Of a DNA stretch of 64,000 bases, positions 1-9,186 are shown in pieces; position 1 is the first letter of the stretch; the number at the start of each line of letters is the position of its first letter. Position numbers and translations under genes: made by a program. The DNA lies in NCBI GenBank assembly GCA_016222825.1, contig JACRQF010000012.1, positions 1 through 64,000 on the forward strand, given 5' to 3'. The notes below the pieces were generated by a model. That model was not told where the DNA came from. It made no database searches and saw only the letters and a program-made list of their open reading frames with translations. This DNA comes from Verrucomicrobiota bacterium (GTDB lineage Bacteria > Verrucomicrobiota > Verrucomicrobiia > CAIQCK01).

Positions 1-203
1 CCAGCTTGATGCAGGGCGCGATCGGGTTGACCGAAACTTGCTCCCTTCGGTCTTGAGAGGTAGCCTTGCGGCCGTAGGTAGTGTTCATATTGGCGGGTGT
101 AGCCTTTCACGGCTCGCCCGCCAATACCCATGTCATCTACAGAGCGGCAATCGGAGAAACCTGTCGGACTTTGATCGAATGGCGGCTCTCTTGGGCTTCG
201 AAG

Positions 204-279
204 GTAGGGCGAGCCGTCCCGGCGAGCCGTGAACCGTGCTTTGCGAACCGATGCGGCTCGCCGGGACGGCTCGCCCTAC
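204..279. repeat. Perfect inverted repeat: 25-bp arms gtagggcgagccgtcccggcgagcc, 26-nt loop; REP-like intergenic palindrome
   Basis: Left arm 204-228 is the exact reverse complement of 255-279. Confidence 0.85.
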
Positions 280-628
280 CCGATCCAACATCTTTTGATA
301 AGGGGATTCCGACAGGCTTCGAAGGTCGCCGCTACGGCAAAAAATGCCGTTGACGCGGGGTAAACCGAAGGCGCAAAATCCAAACCAGCGTCAGGAGCGT
401 CGAAGCTTATGACAACGACGGAAGCCAGTCTCGACATCGCGGCAGCACCCTTCGGTGGGGCGAGTCTTTGTCGAACCGTCTCTTCCCCTTGCCAAAGCGA
501 TTCAGAAGTGACTCGACGGAGTCTCGCCTCACCTTCTTGTCCGACGAACTCAACAAACTGCGCCGCACAACTCATCTTCTGCGAGCCGCTGACGGGATTC
601 TCCGGCCTGTAGGAGATTATCGGTATGA

Positions 629-754
629 CGCAAGCAACCTTTTCCGCCACGGAACTTACCTTTTCCGTCGCGCAACCAACCGTCTTCGTGATGCAACCAA
701 CTGGTTGGATACAACAACCAATCGTCTGCGTAACGGAAACAGTCTGTTTCGAGG
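629..754. repeat. Degenerate 21-bp tandem repeat array (at least 6 units; probably extends upstream to ~545)
   Basis: Units at 629, 650, 671, 692, 713, 734 (e.g. cgcaaccaaccgtcttcgtga / tgcaaccaactggttggatac / aacaaccaatcgtctgcgtaa); translates as heptads SNLFRHG TYLFRRA TNRLRDA TNWLDTT TNRLRNG NSLFRGV. Confidence 0.75.
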
Positions 755-871
755 CGTTGAAGACATTGATTTTGATGAAAAATAGCGTTTGTGACGCGAA
801 GAATCCCGTTTCCACACTTCGGAAGGAATTCTCCTGTCTTGGACAAATAATGGAGGGCATATCCAAAACAA

Positions 872-948
872 CTGTAGCGGCGCTCTATGCGCGCCGATCG
901 CTGCCGCCTCATTGTGGGGTCATTGGCGCTCATAGAGCGCCGCTACAG
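872..948. repeat. Inverted repeat, 18-bp perfect arms ctgtagcggcgctctatg/catagagcgccgctacag
   Basis: 872-889 is the reverse complement of 931-948, with imperfect extension into the loop. Confidence 0.85.
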
Positions 949-1028
949 AAACCCTCACGCTTCGCGCATCTCTCGATCTCCCGTCCATCCACAACCCAAG
1001 CCCTCAACCCGAAAGGATAGAAAGACCC

Positions 1029-1658
1029 ATGCCCCAGCTCCGAGTATTGCTCGCATTCTGTAAAGGCGCCGACCATTTCCTTGCGGCCGCCGCCGGCACC
1101 GTCATCGAAGGCATGACCAACAACCCCGCTTTCCCAAATCCGCCCGTGACGATGGCCGCCTTGACGGTCGCGCGTGACGAATTCTCACGGGCGGTTGCTC
1201 TACAGCCAGAGGGAGGCAAACGGGCAACGGCCGAAAAGAAGGAAAAGCGCGCCGCGCTCGTCCGCCTGATGCGCCAGCTCGCCGCCTATGTGCAGCAGGT
1301 GAGCGACAATCACCTGCCGACGCTCCTTACAAGCGGCTTCCACACCGCCAGCAGCAACAGCGTGCAAACACAGTTGGAGAAACCTATCGTCATGGGTCTC
1401 CTCAACGGCAACAGTGGCGAGATCATCGCCCGCGTGAAGGCGGTGGCCAACGCGCGTTGTTACGAGTCGCGAGTCGCCCTTGTCCCTCCCGGCGGCAACC
1501 TCGGCCCGTGGCAAAGCGGCAACTACTCCACCAGTTCCCGTTCCATCCGGGTCAAAGACCTGATTCCCGGCGGCCTCTATGAGATTCAAATCCGCGCCAT
1601 CGGCGGCTCCACCGGCACCAGCGACTGGAGCGACCCCAAGCAGCACAGGAGTTTGTGA
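1029..1658 (+). CDS. Fibronectin type III-like domain protein
   Basis: 209 aa ORF; C-terminal ...SGNYSTSSRSIRVKDLIPGGLYEIQIRAIGGSTGTSDWSDP is FN3-like. Confidence 0.65.
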   Translation: MPQLRVLLAFCKGADHFLAAAAGTVIEGMTNNPAFPNPPVTMAALTVARDEFSRAVALQPEGGKRATAEKKEKRAALVRLMRQLAAYVQQVSDNHLPTLLTSGFHTASSNSVQTQLEKPIVMGLLNGNSGEIIARVKAVANARCYESRVALVPPGGNLGPWQSGNYSTSSRSIRVKDLIPGGLYEIQIRAIGGSTGTSDWSDPKQHRSL

Positions 1659-1813
1659 GGGAGAAGGTGCTGGCACGAACCACGCGCTCTGTTTGCCTTT
1701 GCCGGTTTTAATAATAGGCCTGCCAATCGTGTAAAATGTTCTGGACTCGGCAATAAGCCAGCGTGAAAGTCCGTCATGCCGTCTTACAAGACGTCAATTA
1801 GGCTGTCTAACAA

Positions 1814-2317
1814 ATGTTCGGCATAAAGATGAAACCAATCCGACGCGCCCAGATGAACGGCATCCTCGATCGTCTTGTTCCGGAGTGGAGAGAAACTGGT
1901 GGATGGACCTATAATGCCTTTGTTACTTCCCCATATTTGCGACTTGGATCATCGGAATCGGTAGCAGACCTTCACGCCGCTACAGAGATCGCTCTCGCTT
2001 ATTTCCAACCACATTCGATCCATGTATTCCATGATGGGATTGCGGCGTGGAGAACCAAGTGGCGTGGCAACAGGGGTTACTTCTGCTCTTGCGCCGAAGA
2101 AGTGATAAGCTTGATAGATTCCGAGGCATTCTTCCGTGATCCCAACGACAAGGAAGACAACTACAATGTTATTGGAGACACGGGGGATTGGATGATTACA
2201 TATTGTCACGAAGATGATTGGTTTCTGTTCGCTCCTCAAAGAGATCTCGATTTCCTTACTCAACGATTAAAAGCCGAACAATCGCATGGAGGCGACGGCG
2301 GTAACGCCGGTTTTTGA
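1814..2317 (+). CDS. Hypothetical protein, possible integron cassette ORF
   Basis: 167 aa ORF followed by an attC-like structure. Confidence 0.55.
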   Translation: MFGIKMKPIRRAQMNGILDRLVPEWRETGGWTYNAFVTSPYLRLGSSESVADLHAATEIALAYFQPHSIHVFHDGIAAWRTKWRGNRGYFCSCAEEVISLIDSEAFFRDPNDKEDNYNVIGDTGDWMITYCHEDDWFLFAPQRDLDFLTQRLKAEQSHGGDGGNAGF

Positions 2318-2359
2318 TTTCAGGCTTGCTTCCGCCGCGCCTCATGCGAAGCGTTAGGC
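2273..2359 (+). other. attC-like recombination site
   Basis: Left end GCCGAACAATCGCATGGAGGCGACGGCGG pairs with the reverse complement of the right end, GCCTAACGCTTCGCATGAGGCGCGGCGG; right core GTTAGGC at 2353-2359; one extra G in the left arm (extrahelical-base-like). Confidence 0.6.
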
Positions 2360-2368
2360 CACAAAGCT

Positions 2369-2719
2369 GTGAATATACGCATTGTTGATATTCCACCAGG
2401 AGAAGCACCAGAGCATGTGAGGAAAGCTTGGGTCGGTCTCGTGCTACCGCTTGCTGAGGGCGAAGGCGGTAGGCGCACATTGCCAGTCTTTGGTGTTATT
2501 TCTGCCCCAAGGACGAGATGGAGGATTTTCCTGGCTTTGCTATTGCGCCGATTTACGCGGGCAGACGGATACGTCGTGGACGCTCCGACTGCTATCGAAA
2601 GACTAGCTCAGTCCTCTCCTGAGGCAGCCGATTGGTGGAGAAGCAACGCGCCTCATCTCCTACAGGAGGGGCAGCGATTCGTCTTTTACGGAGAGGCTTA
2701 CCGGGAGGAACGCGATTGA
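2369..2719 (+). CDS. Hypothetical protein, possible integron cassette ORF
   Basis: 116 aa ORF starting 9 nt after the attC-like core. Confidence 0.5.
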   Translation: MNIRIVDIPPGEAPEHVRKAWVGLVLPLAEGEGGRRTLPVFGVISAPRTRWRIFLALLLRRFTRADGYVVDAPTAIERLAQSSPEAADWWRSNAPHLLQEGQRFVFYGEAYREERD

Positions 2720-2816
2720 GGCAAAGCGTAAGGCATCTCACGTCACTGGAGCTACCCGCGCCCCGCGCTGGCGCGCGGTTCGTGGTAACTCAGTTCGGGC
2801 GTTAGACTGCAATCGC

Positions 2817-3158
2817 ATGCCTGTTGAACGAAACACCGGTCGCAATCCGACGGCCAAAGAGTTGGCCGAAGCCAAGCGCATTGCGGCGTTGCCCAAAGAA
2901 GTTCAACGTCAACACCCATCCGCGCTGCCCGCTGACCCGTCGAAGCTCGACCACATCAACACCTATGGATGGTTGCCGGAGTTTTACATAGACAAGCCTT
3001 TTCGGTGTCGCGATTGCGGCAAGGAGGAAATCTGGAAGGCTGCGGACCAGAAGTGGTATTACGAGGAAGCAAAAGGCCATACGGACGCGACAGCGGTCAG
3101 GTGTCATGATTGCCGCAAAGCGCGAAAGGCGAATGCACGCCGGGGCGGAAACGGCTGA
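2817..3158 (+). CDS. Probable zinc-ribbon domain protein
   Basis: 113 aa; FRCRDCGKEEIW...VRCHDCRKARK (two CxxC motifs). Confidence 0.65.
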   Translation: MPVERNTGRNPTAKELAEAKRIAALPKEVQRQHPSALPADPSKLDHINTYGWLPEFYIDKPFRCRDCGKEEIWKAADQKWYYEEAKGHTDATAVRCHDCRKARKANARRGGNG

Positions 3159-3301
3159 CCGATGCGCTCCAGCGGACAACGGGGAGGTTGTGGAAGCTTT
3201 TGAAGCGGCGTCTCCGTTTCCCGTGTTTGTCTTCCATTGCTCAAGCCGGGCGTGTGAACCATCGGGGTGTGTTGGCAGGTAAGGACATGAGCTTCGATCA
3301 A

Positions 3302-3342
3302 GCCGAAGGCTCTGGACTGCTGTAGGCACTACAGCTTTCGGC
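3302..3342. repeat. Palindromic element gccgaaggctctggactgctgtag-gca-ctacagctttcggc
   Basis: 7-bp inner stem gctgtag/ctacagc and 6-bp outer stem gccgaa/ttcggc. Confidence 0.6.
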
Positions 3343-3430
3343 GCGGAGAGGGCGCGGAGTTTCGCAGAACCGGTTTTGATCTCGCATCCGATTTCTGGAG
3401 GCGTATGATCGGCCGCAGTTCAAGGAGACA

Positions 3431-5014
3431 ATGAATCCAGTCACGGAGCCTATGAAGACGATATTTGCGATTCTGATGGTTGTTTTGGTTTTGGAGGCGG
3501 GGACGGCGTTGGCGCAGGAGAAGGTTGCGCAGCCGACCGCATCCAAGCTCAAGGCGATGCTCGCGGACTTCGACAAGTATGCAGCCAAGGCGAGGGCGGA
3601 CTGGAGGATTCCCGGCATGGCGGTCGGCATCGTGAAGGATGGCAAGCTTATCTTCGGGAAGGGGTATGGAGTGAAGACCCAGGGCGGCAACGACCCGGTC
3701 ACGGAGAACACCCTCTTCCAGATCGGCTCGACGTCGAAGGCTTTTACCTCGACGCTGGCCGCGATGCTTGTGGACGAAGGGAAGGTCAAATGGGAGGACA
3801 AGGTGGTTGACCACGTGGCGGACTTCAGGATGCATGACCCTTGGGTGACGCGGGAGTTTCAGGTCATGGACTTGATGGCCCAGCGCAGCGGGATGCCGGC
3901 CTATGCCGCCGACACGCTTTTCGTTCTGGGCTTCGACCGCGGGTATATCAAGCGGGCAATCCGCCATATCAAACCGGTGAGCAGTTTTCGCGGGAGCTTC
4001 GCTTATGTGAACAATCTCTGGCTCGTGGCGGCGGGGATCGTCGAGCGATACACCGGCAAGACGTGGGAGCAGGCGCTGAAGGAACGTATTTTTGATCCGC
4101 TGGGCATGACGCATTCGTCGGCGGATATGCAGTCCTTCCTGAACGCCGGGGACGTGTCCTCGGTGCATGCGGCTGAAGGCGAGAAGGTGGTTGCCTTGCC
4201 CAAGAACTGGGAGTTTCTGGAGTGGAGCTACATTGCCGGCCCCGCGGGCGCGATCAACTCGAACATCAAGGACATGGCGAAGTGGCTGGCCTTGCAGATG
4301 AATAACGGGAGGGTCGGCGAGAAGCAGTTGGTCTCGGAGGAAAGCATGCAGATGCTGCATTCGCCGAAGACCATCGCCAACCCGATCGGCGACCTGCATA
4401 AGAACCAGTTTTATTGCCTGGGCTGGATCTACAAGGAACATTCGCCGTATCCGATCATCTGGCACAATGGCGGCACGCAGATGAAGACGATGCTCGCTTA
4501 TATCCCGGAACAAAAAATAGGCGTGATCGTGCTTTCGAATTATGTGACCAACCTGCCGGAGCTTCTGGCGTTCAGGTTCTTTGACCAGTATGCAGGCAAG
4601 CCCTCCAAGGACCTGAGCGCCGAGGGGCTGGCTGAGTGGAAGAAAAAGCAGAAGCAAGAAAAGGCCAAGAAGCCGGTCCCGCCGAAGAATCCTCTCGCGG
4701 CCATGCCGTTGGAGAACTACGCAGGAGTTTATGCGAATGATGTTTACGGCAGGATCAGTGTCTCTATTGTTGGCGGGAAATTAGCGGTCGTAATAGGCCC
4801 CAAGAAAGTGAAGATAATCCTCAGTCATTGGGACAGGGATGTTTTCGAGGCGCATTGGCCCATGCCCGACTCGGATATGGAAACCAACTTCGCGAGCTTC
4901 CAGGCAAGCCCGGAAGGCAGGGTGACGGGCATCACGCTTGATTCACTGAACCAAGGGGATGATATGGGAGTCTTCAGCCGTGTCGAGACTGCCACAGATG
5001 GGGCCAAGAAATAG
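3431..5014 (+). CDS. Serine hydrolase, beta-lactamase class C/PBP-like, exported
   Basis: Signal peptide; STSK (SxxK), YVN, HNGGT motifs. Confidence 0.9.
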   Translation: MNPVTEPMKTIFAILMVVLVLEAGTALAQEKVAQPTASKLKAMLADFDKYAAKARADWRIPGMAVGIVKDGKLIFGKGYGVKTQGGNDPVTENTLFQIGSTSKAFTSTLAAMLVDEGKVKWEDKVVDHVADFRMHDPWVTREFQVMDLMAQRSGMPAYAADTLFVLGFDRGYIKRAIRHIKPVSSFRGSFAYVNNLWLVAAGIVERYTGKTWEQALKERIFDPLGMTHSSADMQSFLNAGDVSSVHAAEGEKVVALPKNWEFLEWSYIAGPAGAINSNIKDMAKWLALQMNNGRVGEKQLVSEESMQMLHSPKTIANPIGDLHKNQFYCLGWIYKEHSPYPIIWHNGGTQMKTMLAYIPEQKIGVIVLSNYVTNLPELLAFRFFDQYAGKPSKDLSAEGLAEWKKKQKQEKAKKPVPPKNPLAAMPLENYAGVYANDVYGRISVSIVGGKLAVVIGPKKVKIILSHWDRDVFEAHWPMPDSDMETNFASFQASPEGRVTGITLDSLNQGDDMGVFSRVETATDGAKK

Positions 5015-5119
5015 GTTCTTCCGCTCTCTTGGCAGACAAGTCAGGAGAGCGATTCACATTTGCAGTTGAGGGCGCGTATTTAGCACGTCCCAGGGGACGC
5101 GGGAGAAACCGGAGGCTTC

Positions 5120-5573
5120 TCAAATGACGGGGCGAGTTGGCCGCTCGGCGCCGGGTGTGCCATCCGGCGCTTTGCCGGCCAGCAGGCGGTCGGTGAGCGC
5201 CTGGAAATAGTCGGCTTTCAAAGGTTTGTGAAGGAACGCGCGCGCCGGAGCTGGCCATGATCTCGGTCTTGTCGTCGAAGGTGTAGCCGCTCATAAGGAC
5301 GATCTGGATGTGGGGCTGCGCATGCCGCAGCCGTTGCGCCACGACAACGCCGTTCATGTCGTCCATGAAATAATCCACGAAGGCGAGGTCGAACGTGCGA
5401 TGCGCCGCCAACTCCAAGGCGAGCGAACCGCGCGACGTCACTGCGATGGCATACTGGCCGGGGCGGAATAAGTGAGGAAAGACATCGAGGACGTCGGTGT
5501 CGTCATCTACGATCAGGATTCGCGCGGCGGGGGCTTGCGGTAAGGGTTGCTGGGCGTGGGGTTGTTCCTTCAT
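5120..5573 (-). pseudogene. Response regulator receiver protein, frameshifted near its C-terminus
   Basis: ILIVDDDTDVLDVF...FDLAFVDYFMDDMNG...VLMSGYT...IMASSGA then a frame change; FLHKPLKADYFQALTDRLLAG continues in another frame and ends at 5120. Confidence 0.75.
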
Positions 5574-5868
5574 TCCGGTTCCTTGATTGCGGGGCAGTCA
5601 GTTGCATCATCGCACCGGCCATCCGATGCATCTCTTTCAGAGATGTGTCGCTATTGGCTGGTGTTCCCGGCGTAGCCGCTGCGCGTCAACGCTGGGCTGA
5701 GTGATTGAATCCCATTGGGATTCGTTCCGGCATCCGTGTGAATCGGTGTTTCATCCGCGGCTGGGTCCTCGTTGCGGTTGCTTCCTGATGCCTGGCCAAA
5801 ACATCCCGTGATGCTGGCGGTCATGGCGACGTCACACAGTTGTCGCCGGACACGAGGGGGAGGGGAGA

Positions 5869-6282
5869 CTACTGCGGGGCCGTGCCGGAGCGGGTGAAGG
5901 TGTTGATGATCTGGATGCCGGCCTGGTTGGCGGCGTCCACGACGGTGATGATAAGGTCGAGGGTGGTCTTCTGGTCGGCGCGCATCTCGACGACGACGTT
6001 GGGGTTCTGAATCCTCGCGGCGCGCAACCGCTCCACGAGCTGGTCGGCGGCCACCGGCTGGGCGTTGAGGAACATCTTGCCGTCGGGCGAGACGGTGAGC
6101 ACGAGGCCCTGTTCGCGTTTGACTTCCTTGCCGGTCTTGGATTTCGGCAGGGTGATCTGCACGGCGGGCTGGCGGATGAAGGTGGTGGTGACCATGAAGA
6201 AGATCAGCAGCACCACCAGAATATCTATGAGCGCGACGAGGATGATCGTCGGGGTGCGGCGGGGTTTGCTGTAGAACTTCAT
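5869..6282 (-). CDS. exbD: Biopolymer transport protein ExbD/TolR
   Basis: MKFYSKPRRTPTIILVALIDILVVLLIFFMVTTTF...; ATG at 6282 in the ORF annotated to 6726. Confidence 0.9.
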   Translation of the reverse strand: MKFYSKPRRTPTIILVALIDILVVLLIFFMVTTTFIRQPAVQITLPKSKTGKEVKREQGLVLTVSPDGKMFLNAQPVAADQLVERLRAARIQNPNVVVEMRADQKTTLDLIITVVDAANQAGIQIINTFTRSGTAPQ

Positions 6283-6311
6283 GGAGTCGGCGGGCGAGGC
6301 TCGGTGGCAAG

Positions 6312-6983
6312 TTACTCGACGCTGGCGGCGCGACGGTCGGAGCGACGATAGACGCCGGTGTCGGTGGAGTCGCGGTAAAGCTTGGACAGGAGGTCGCTGA
6401 GCGTGCTTTCCATTTCCACGGCCATGCGCTCGACCTTGCGGTTGAAGTAGCTCCAGCCGATGAGGGCGATGATAGCGATGAGCAGGCCGAAGAAGGTGCA
6501 GTTCAGCGCGTGGCTGATGCCGATGCCCAGGCCCGTGGTGCCGGTCTCGGTGGCAATCTGCCCGATGTCCTTGAAGAGGTATTTCAGGCCGCCGAGCGTG
6601 CCGAGCAGGCCCAGCAGCGGCGAGATGCCGGTGATGATCTCCAGGGCGATAAGGCCGTGTTCGAGCTTCACGGCTTCGCTGCGGGCGCGGGTCTGGACGG
6701 CCTCGACATTCTCGGTGCGGGGCCATTCGAGGTGGTTGAGGGCGACGCGGACGATGGCGCCCAGGGCTGTGGTGTCATTGTCAGCGAGGACGGAGAGGCG
6801 GGCGGCGGATTCGCCGGGCCGGAGCCGTTCGATGGCGGTGGCGAGGCCCGGTCCGATGACGTTATTGCGGCGCAGGGCGAGGCTGCGCTCGATGATGATG
6901 GCCACGGCGACGACGGACGCGAAGGTGAGCGGCACCATGACAGGGCCGCCTTCGCGGAAGAAATCAATCAACCAGATCCACAT
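6312..6983 (-). CDS. exbB: MotA/TolQ/ExbB proton channel family protein
   Basis: Three TM segments, ...LEIITGISPLLGLLGTLGGLKYLF...; adjacent to ExbD. Confidence 0.9.
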   Translation of the reverse strand: MWIWLIDFFREGGPVMVPLTFASVVAVAIIIERSLALRRNNVIGPGLATAIERLRPGESAARLSVLADNDTTALGAIVRVALNHLEWPRTENVEAVQTRARSEAVKLEHGLIALEIITGISPLLGLLGTLGGLKYLFKDIGQIATETGTTGLGIGISHALNCTFFGLLIAIIALIGWSYFNRKVERMAVEMESTLSDLLSKLYRDSTDTGVYRRSDRRAASVE

Positions 6984-6986
6984 GTT

Positions 6987-8057
6987 CTACCTTTCGTATA
7001 AGTAAACGTTGAAATCTATCGTGATGTCCAAGTGATCCCCGCCCAACAGCTTCAGCTCTTGCGGCCACGGATCGAAGGGGGCGCAGTCAAGCACCGCCTT
7101 CTGGCAATAGCTGCCAAGGATAGAAGAAGCGGTATTTTGCGCAACCTTCAAATTGTCCACGTGGCCGGTCGGGTAAAGCGTGAAGCTGAGCTTCACGCGG
7201 CCGGGCTGGCCGTCGGCGTAGTGTTGCTCCAGCAACAGCGTCCAGCGCCGGCCGATCTCAGCAAACATCTTCTTGCTGTAGGCGCCCTGCGGCATGCCGA
7301 CGACGTTCAAGGCCGTCGGCCCGCGGCGAGCCACGCCGCCGTCGGTTTCGGAGGCCATCGTCGGGATGTCGCGCTGGACCGGGGACGCCTCGTTGGGCGC
7401 GGGCCGCAGGCCGAAGGAGGACTCGGCGAATTTGAGTTGCGGCGCGGCTTGCGGCTCGGCGGGTGCTTCAGCGGCGGGCTGGGCCGTTTTTGCCGCGGTT
7501 TGCTGCTGCGGTTGTTGTTGCTTGGGATGGCGCTGAGGTTCGGGCGCGGTGATGCCCTCGGCTGGCTTCGGCGTGACAACAGGTTTGGGCGTCTCAACGC
7601 GCGCTGGGGTGGCGCTGGGCGCTTTCGGCGCTGGTCTTGCGGCGGGCGGCGGGGTTGCGGGACGGGGTTGCGTCTTCGCGGGCAGATGGACGGTGGTGGT
7701 TTCGATCTGCGTCAGCTTGCGCCCTTCGATCTTCGGAATCTCCGCGCTGCGGTTCTTCGGCGCGGGATTGGCGGCGAGCGAACTGCGATCCGAGAAGAAC
7801 TTGGGGTTTTGCGGCAGCGTCTTGCTGGCCTGTAGCGCGTCAACCTCGATGAAGTTCAACTGGGGCGGCTGGCGGCGCGCGGCCTGGTGCTTGAGTTGAT
7901 TCTTGGGCATCTGTTTGGCCGCAACCGGCCGCGCCAGAAGTCTGACGAGGGCTTGCGTCAGCGGTGTGGCAGCGTAGAACCACAGCAGAAAGACGTGGAT
8001 CAACAGCGATGCCGCCATCGCATAGGAGAGCCTGCGTTGATAGTAATCCGGATTCAT
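6987..8057 (-). CDS. TonB-like/energy transducer protein, Pro/Ala-rich
   Basis: N-terminal TM, Pro-rich linker, C-terminal domain ...RRWTLLLEQHYADGQPGRVKLSFTLYPTGHVDNLKV; ATG at 8057 overlaps the upstream stop. Confidence 0.7.
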   Translation of the reverse strand: MNPDYYQRRLSYAMAASLLIHVFLLWFYAATPLTQALVRLLARPVAAKQMPKNQLKHQAARRQPPQLNFIEVDALQASKTLPQNPKFFSDRSSLAANPAPKNRSAEIPKIEGRKLTQIETTTVHLPAKTQPRPATPPPAARPAPKAPSATPARVETPKPVVTPKPAEGITAPEPQRHPKQQQPQQQTAAKTAQPAAEAPAEPQAAPQLKFAESSFGLRPAPNEASPVQRDIPTMASETDGGVARRGPTALNVVGMPQGAYSKKMFAEIGRRWTLLLEQHYADGQPGRVKLSFTLYPTGHVDNLKVAQNTASSILGSYCQKAVLDCAPFDPWPQELKLLGGDHLDITIDFNVYLYER

Positions 8058-9181
8058 CACTTCGCGGGCAGACGGCGCCAGAGATAGTGGCGGAACAGCA
8101 CCGTGAGGGTGGAAGTCAGCGGCACAGCCAGCAGCACGCCGATGAAGCCGAGCAGATGGCCCCAGATGAAGATGGACAACAGGACGGAGACCGGATGCAG
8201 GCCCGTTTTGTCGCCGACGATCCGCGGGGCCAGAATCCAGTTTTCGATCAGGTGGACGACGACGCACACGCCGATGGCCTGCAAGGGCATTTGCCAACTG
8301 CCGGTTTGCGCATAAGCGATCAGCGCCGCTGGAAACGCGCCGGCAACGACGCCGAAGAGGGGCACGAGGTCGAAGATGCCTACCCAGATGCCGAGCAGCA
8401 GCGCGAAATCAACGCCGATGATATAGAAGCCGATCGCCGCCAGCACGCCGACGCACGCCGCGACGATGCACTGGCCGCGGAAAAATGCCTGCACGGACTC
8501 GTTGATCTCACCCACGACCCGGATGATGTCATCGCGCACGGTGCGGTTGGCCACGGGCACGTAGAGTTTCCAGTTCGTGGCGAAGTAGTCCGGGTCGCGC
8601 AGGAAGTAGAAGACGTAAATCGGAATGATGAGAAACCCGACGACGGCGCTGAGGAGGCTGATGGTGTTTGAAAGGACCTGCGGGAGCGTGGCCGTCAGAT
8701 GTTTCGCCAGCATCGGCAACGAGCCGGTGACGCTGACTGTGAGTTGGTCCACAAACCCCTGCCAGGCGCCGGACTCTCTGGCGGAGCGGGCGCCATCCGC
8801 AAGCTGGCTGGCGGCGGCGGCCGCGCGTTTCAGCAGCGCGGGCATCTTGCTGGCGAAGTCCGTCAGTTCCTGGACGATCATCGGCAGCGCCAGCGCCACG
8901 GCGGCGGTCAGCGCGACCGCGCCGAGTCCGAACACCGTCACAACGGCTGCCGTGCGCGGCCACGTGCGCTTCGTGTGAAGCCAATCCACCGCCGGCATCA
9001 GCAGGTAGGCGATCAACATGCCGATGGCCGCCGGCAGCAGGACCCACTGCAATTGAGCAAACAACGCCGCCGCCGCCAATACGGCCGCGGCAGTCAGCGT
9101 CACAAGGAACGCGATGGCCAGCGCGACCAGCGCGTTGGCCACTACGCGGCGTTGCCACTCGGTAAAGAGATCGGGATTCAT
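8057..9181 (-). CDS. AI-2E family transporter/permease
   Basis: 374 aa multi-TM; ...ENWILAPRIVGDKTGLHPVSVLLSIFIWGHLLGFIGVLLAVPLTS. Confidence 0.9.
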   Translation of the reverse strand: MNPDLFTEWQRRVVANALVALAIAFLVTLTAAAVLAAAALFAQLQWVLLPAAIGMLIAYLLMPAVDWLHTKRTWPRTAAVVTVFGLGAVALTAAVALALPMIVQELTDFASKMPALLKRAAAAASQLADGARSARESGAWQGFVDQLTVSVTGSLPMLAKHLTATLPQVLSNTISLLSAVVGFLIIPIYVFYFLRDPDYFATNWKLYVPVANRTVRDDIIRVVGEINESVQAFFRGQCIVAACVGVLAAIGFYIIGVDFALLLGIWVGIFDLVPLFGVVAGAFPAALIAYAQTGSWQMPLQAIGVCVVVHLIENWILAPRIVGDKTGLHPVSVLLSIFIWGHLLGFIGVLLAVPLTSTLTVLFRHYLWRRLPAK

Positions 9182-9186
9182 GGCTC

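Noticed and set aside
629-754. CRISPR array
   Set aside because: Units are contiguous and degenerate at 21 bp with no conserved repeat/variable spacer alternation. No cas genes in the window.
1797-1811. attC/attI core (attaggc...gtctaac) upstream of the ORF at 1814
   Set aside because: Cores are in the wrong arrangement and no paired arms could be found.
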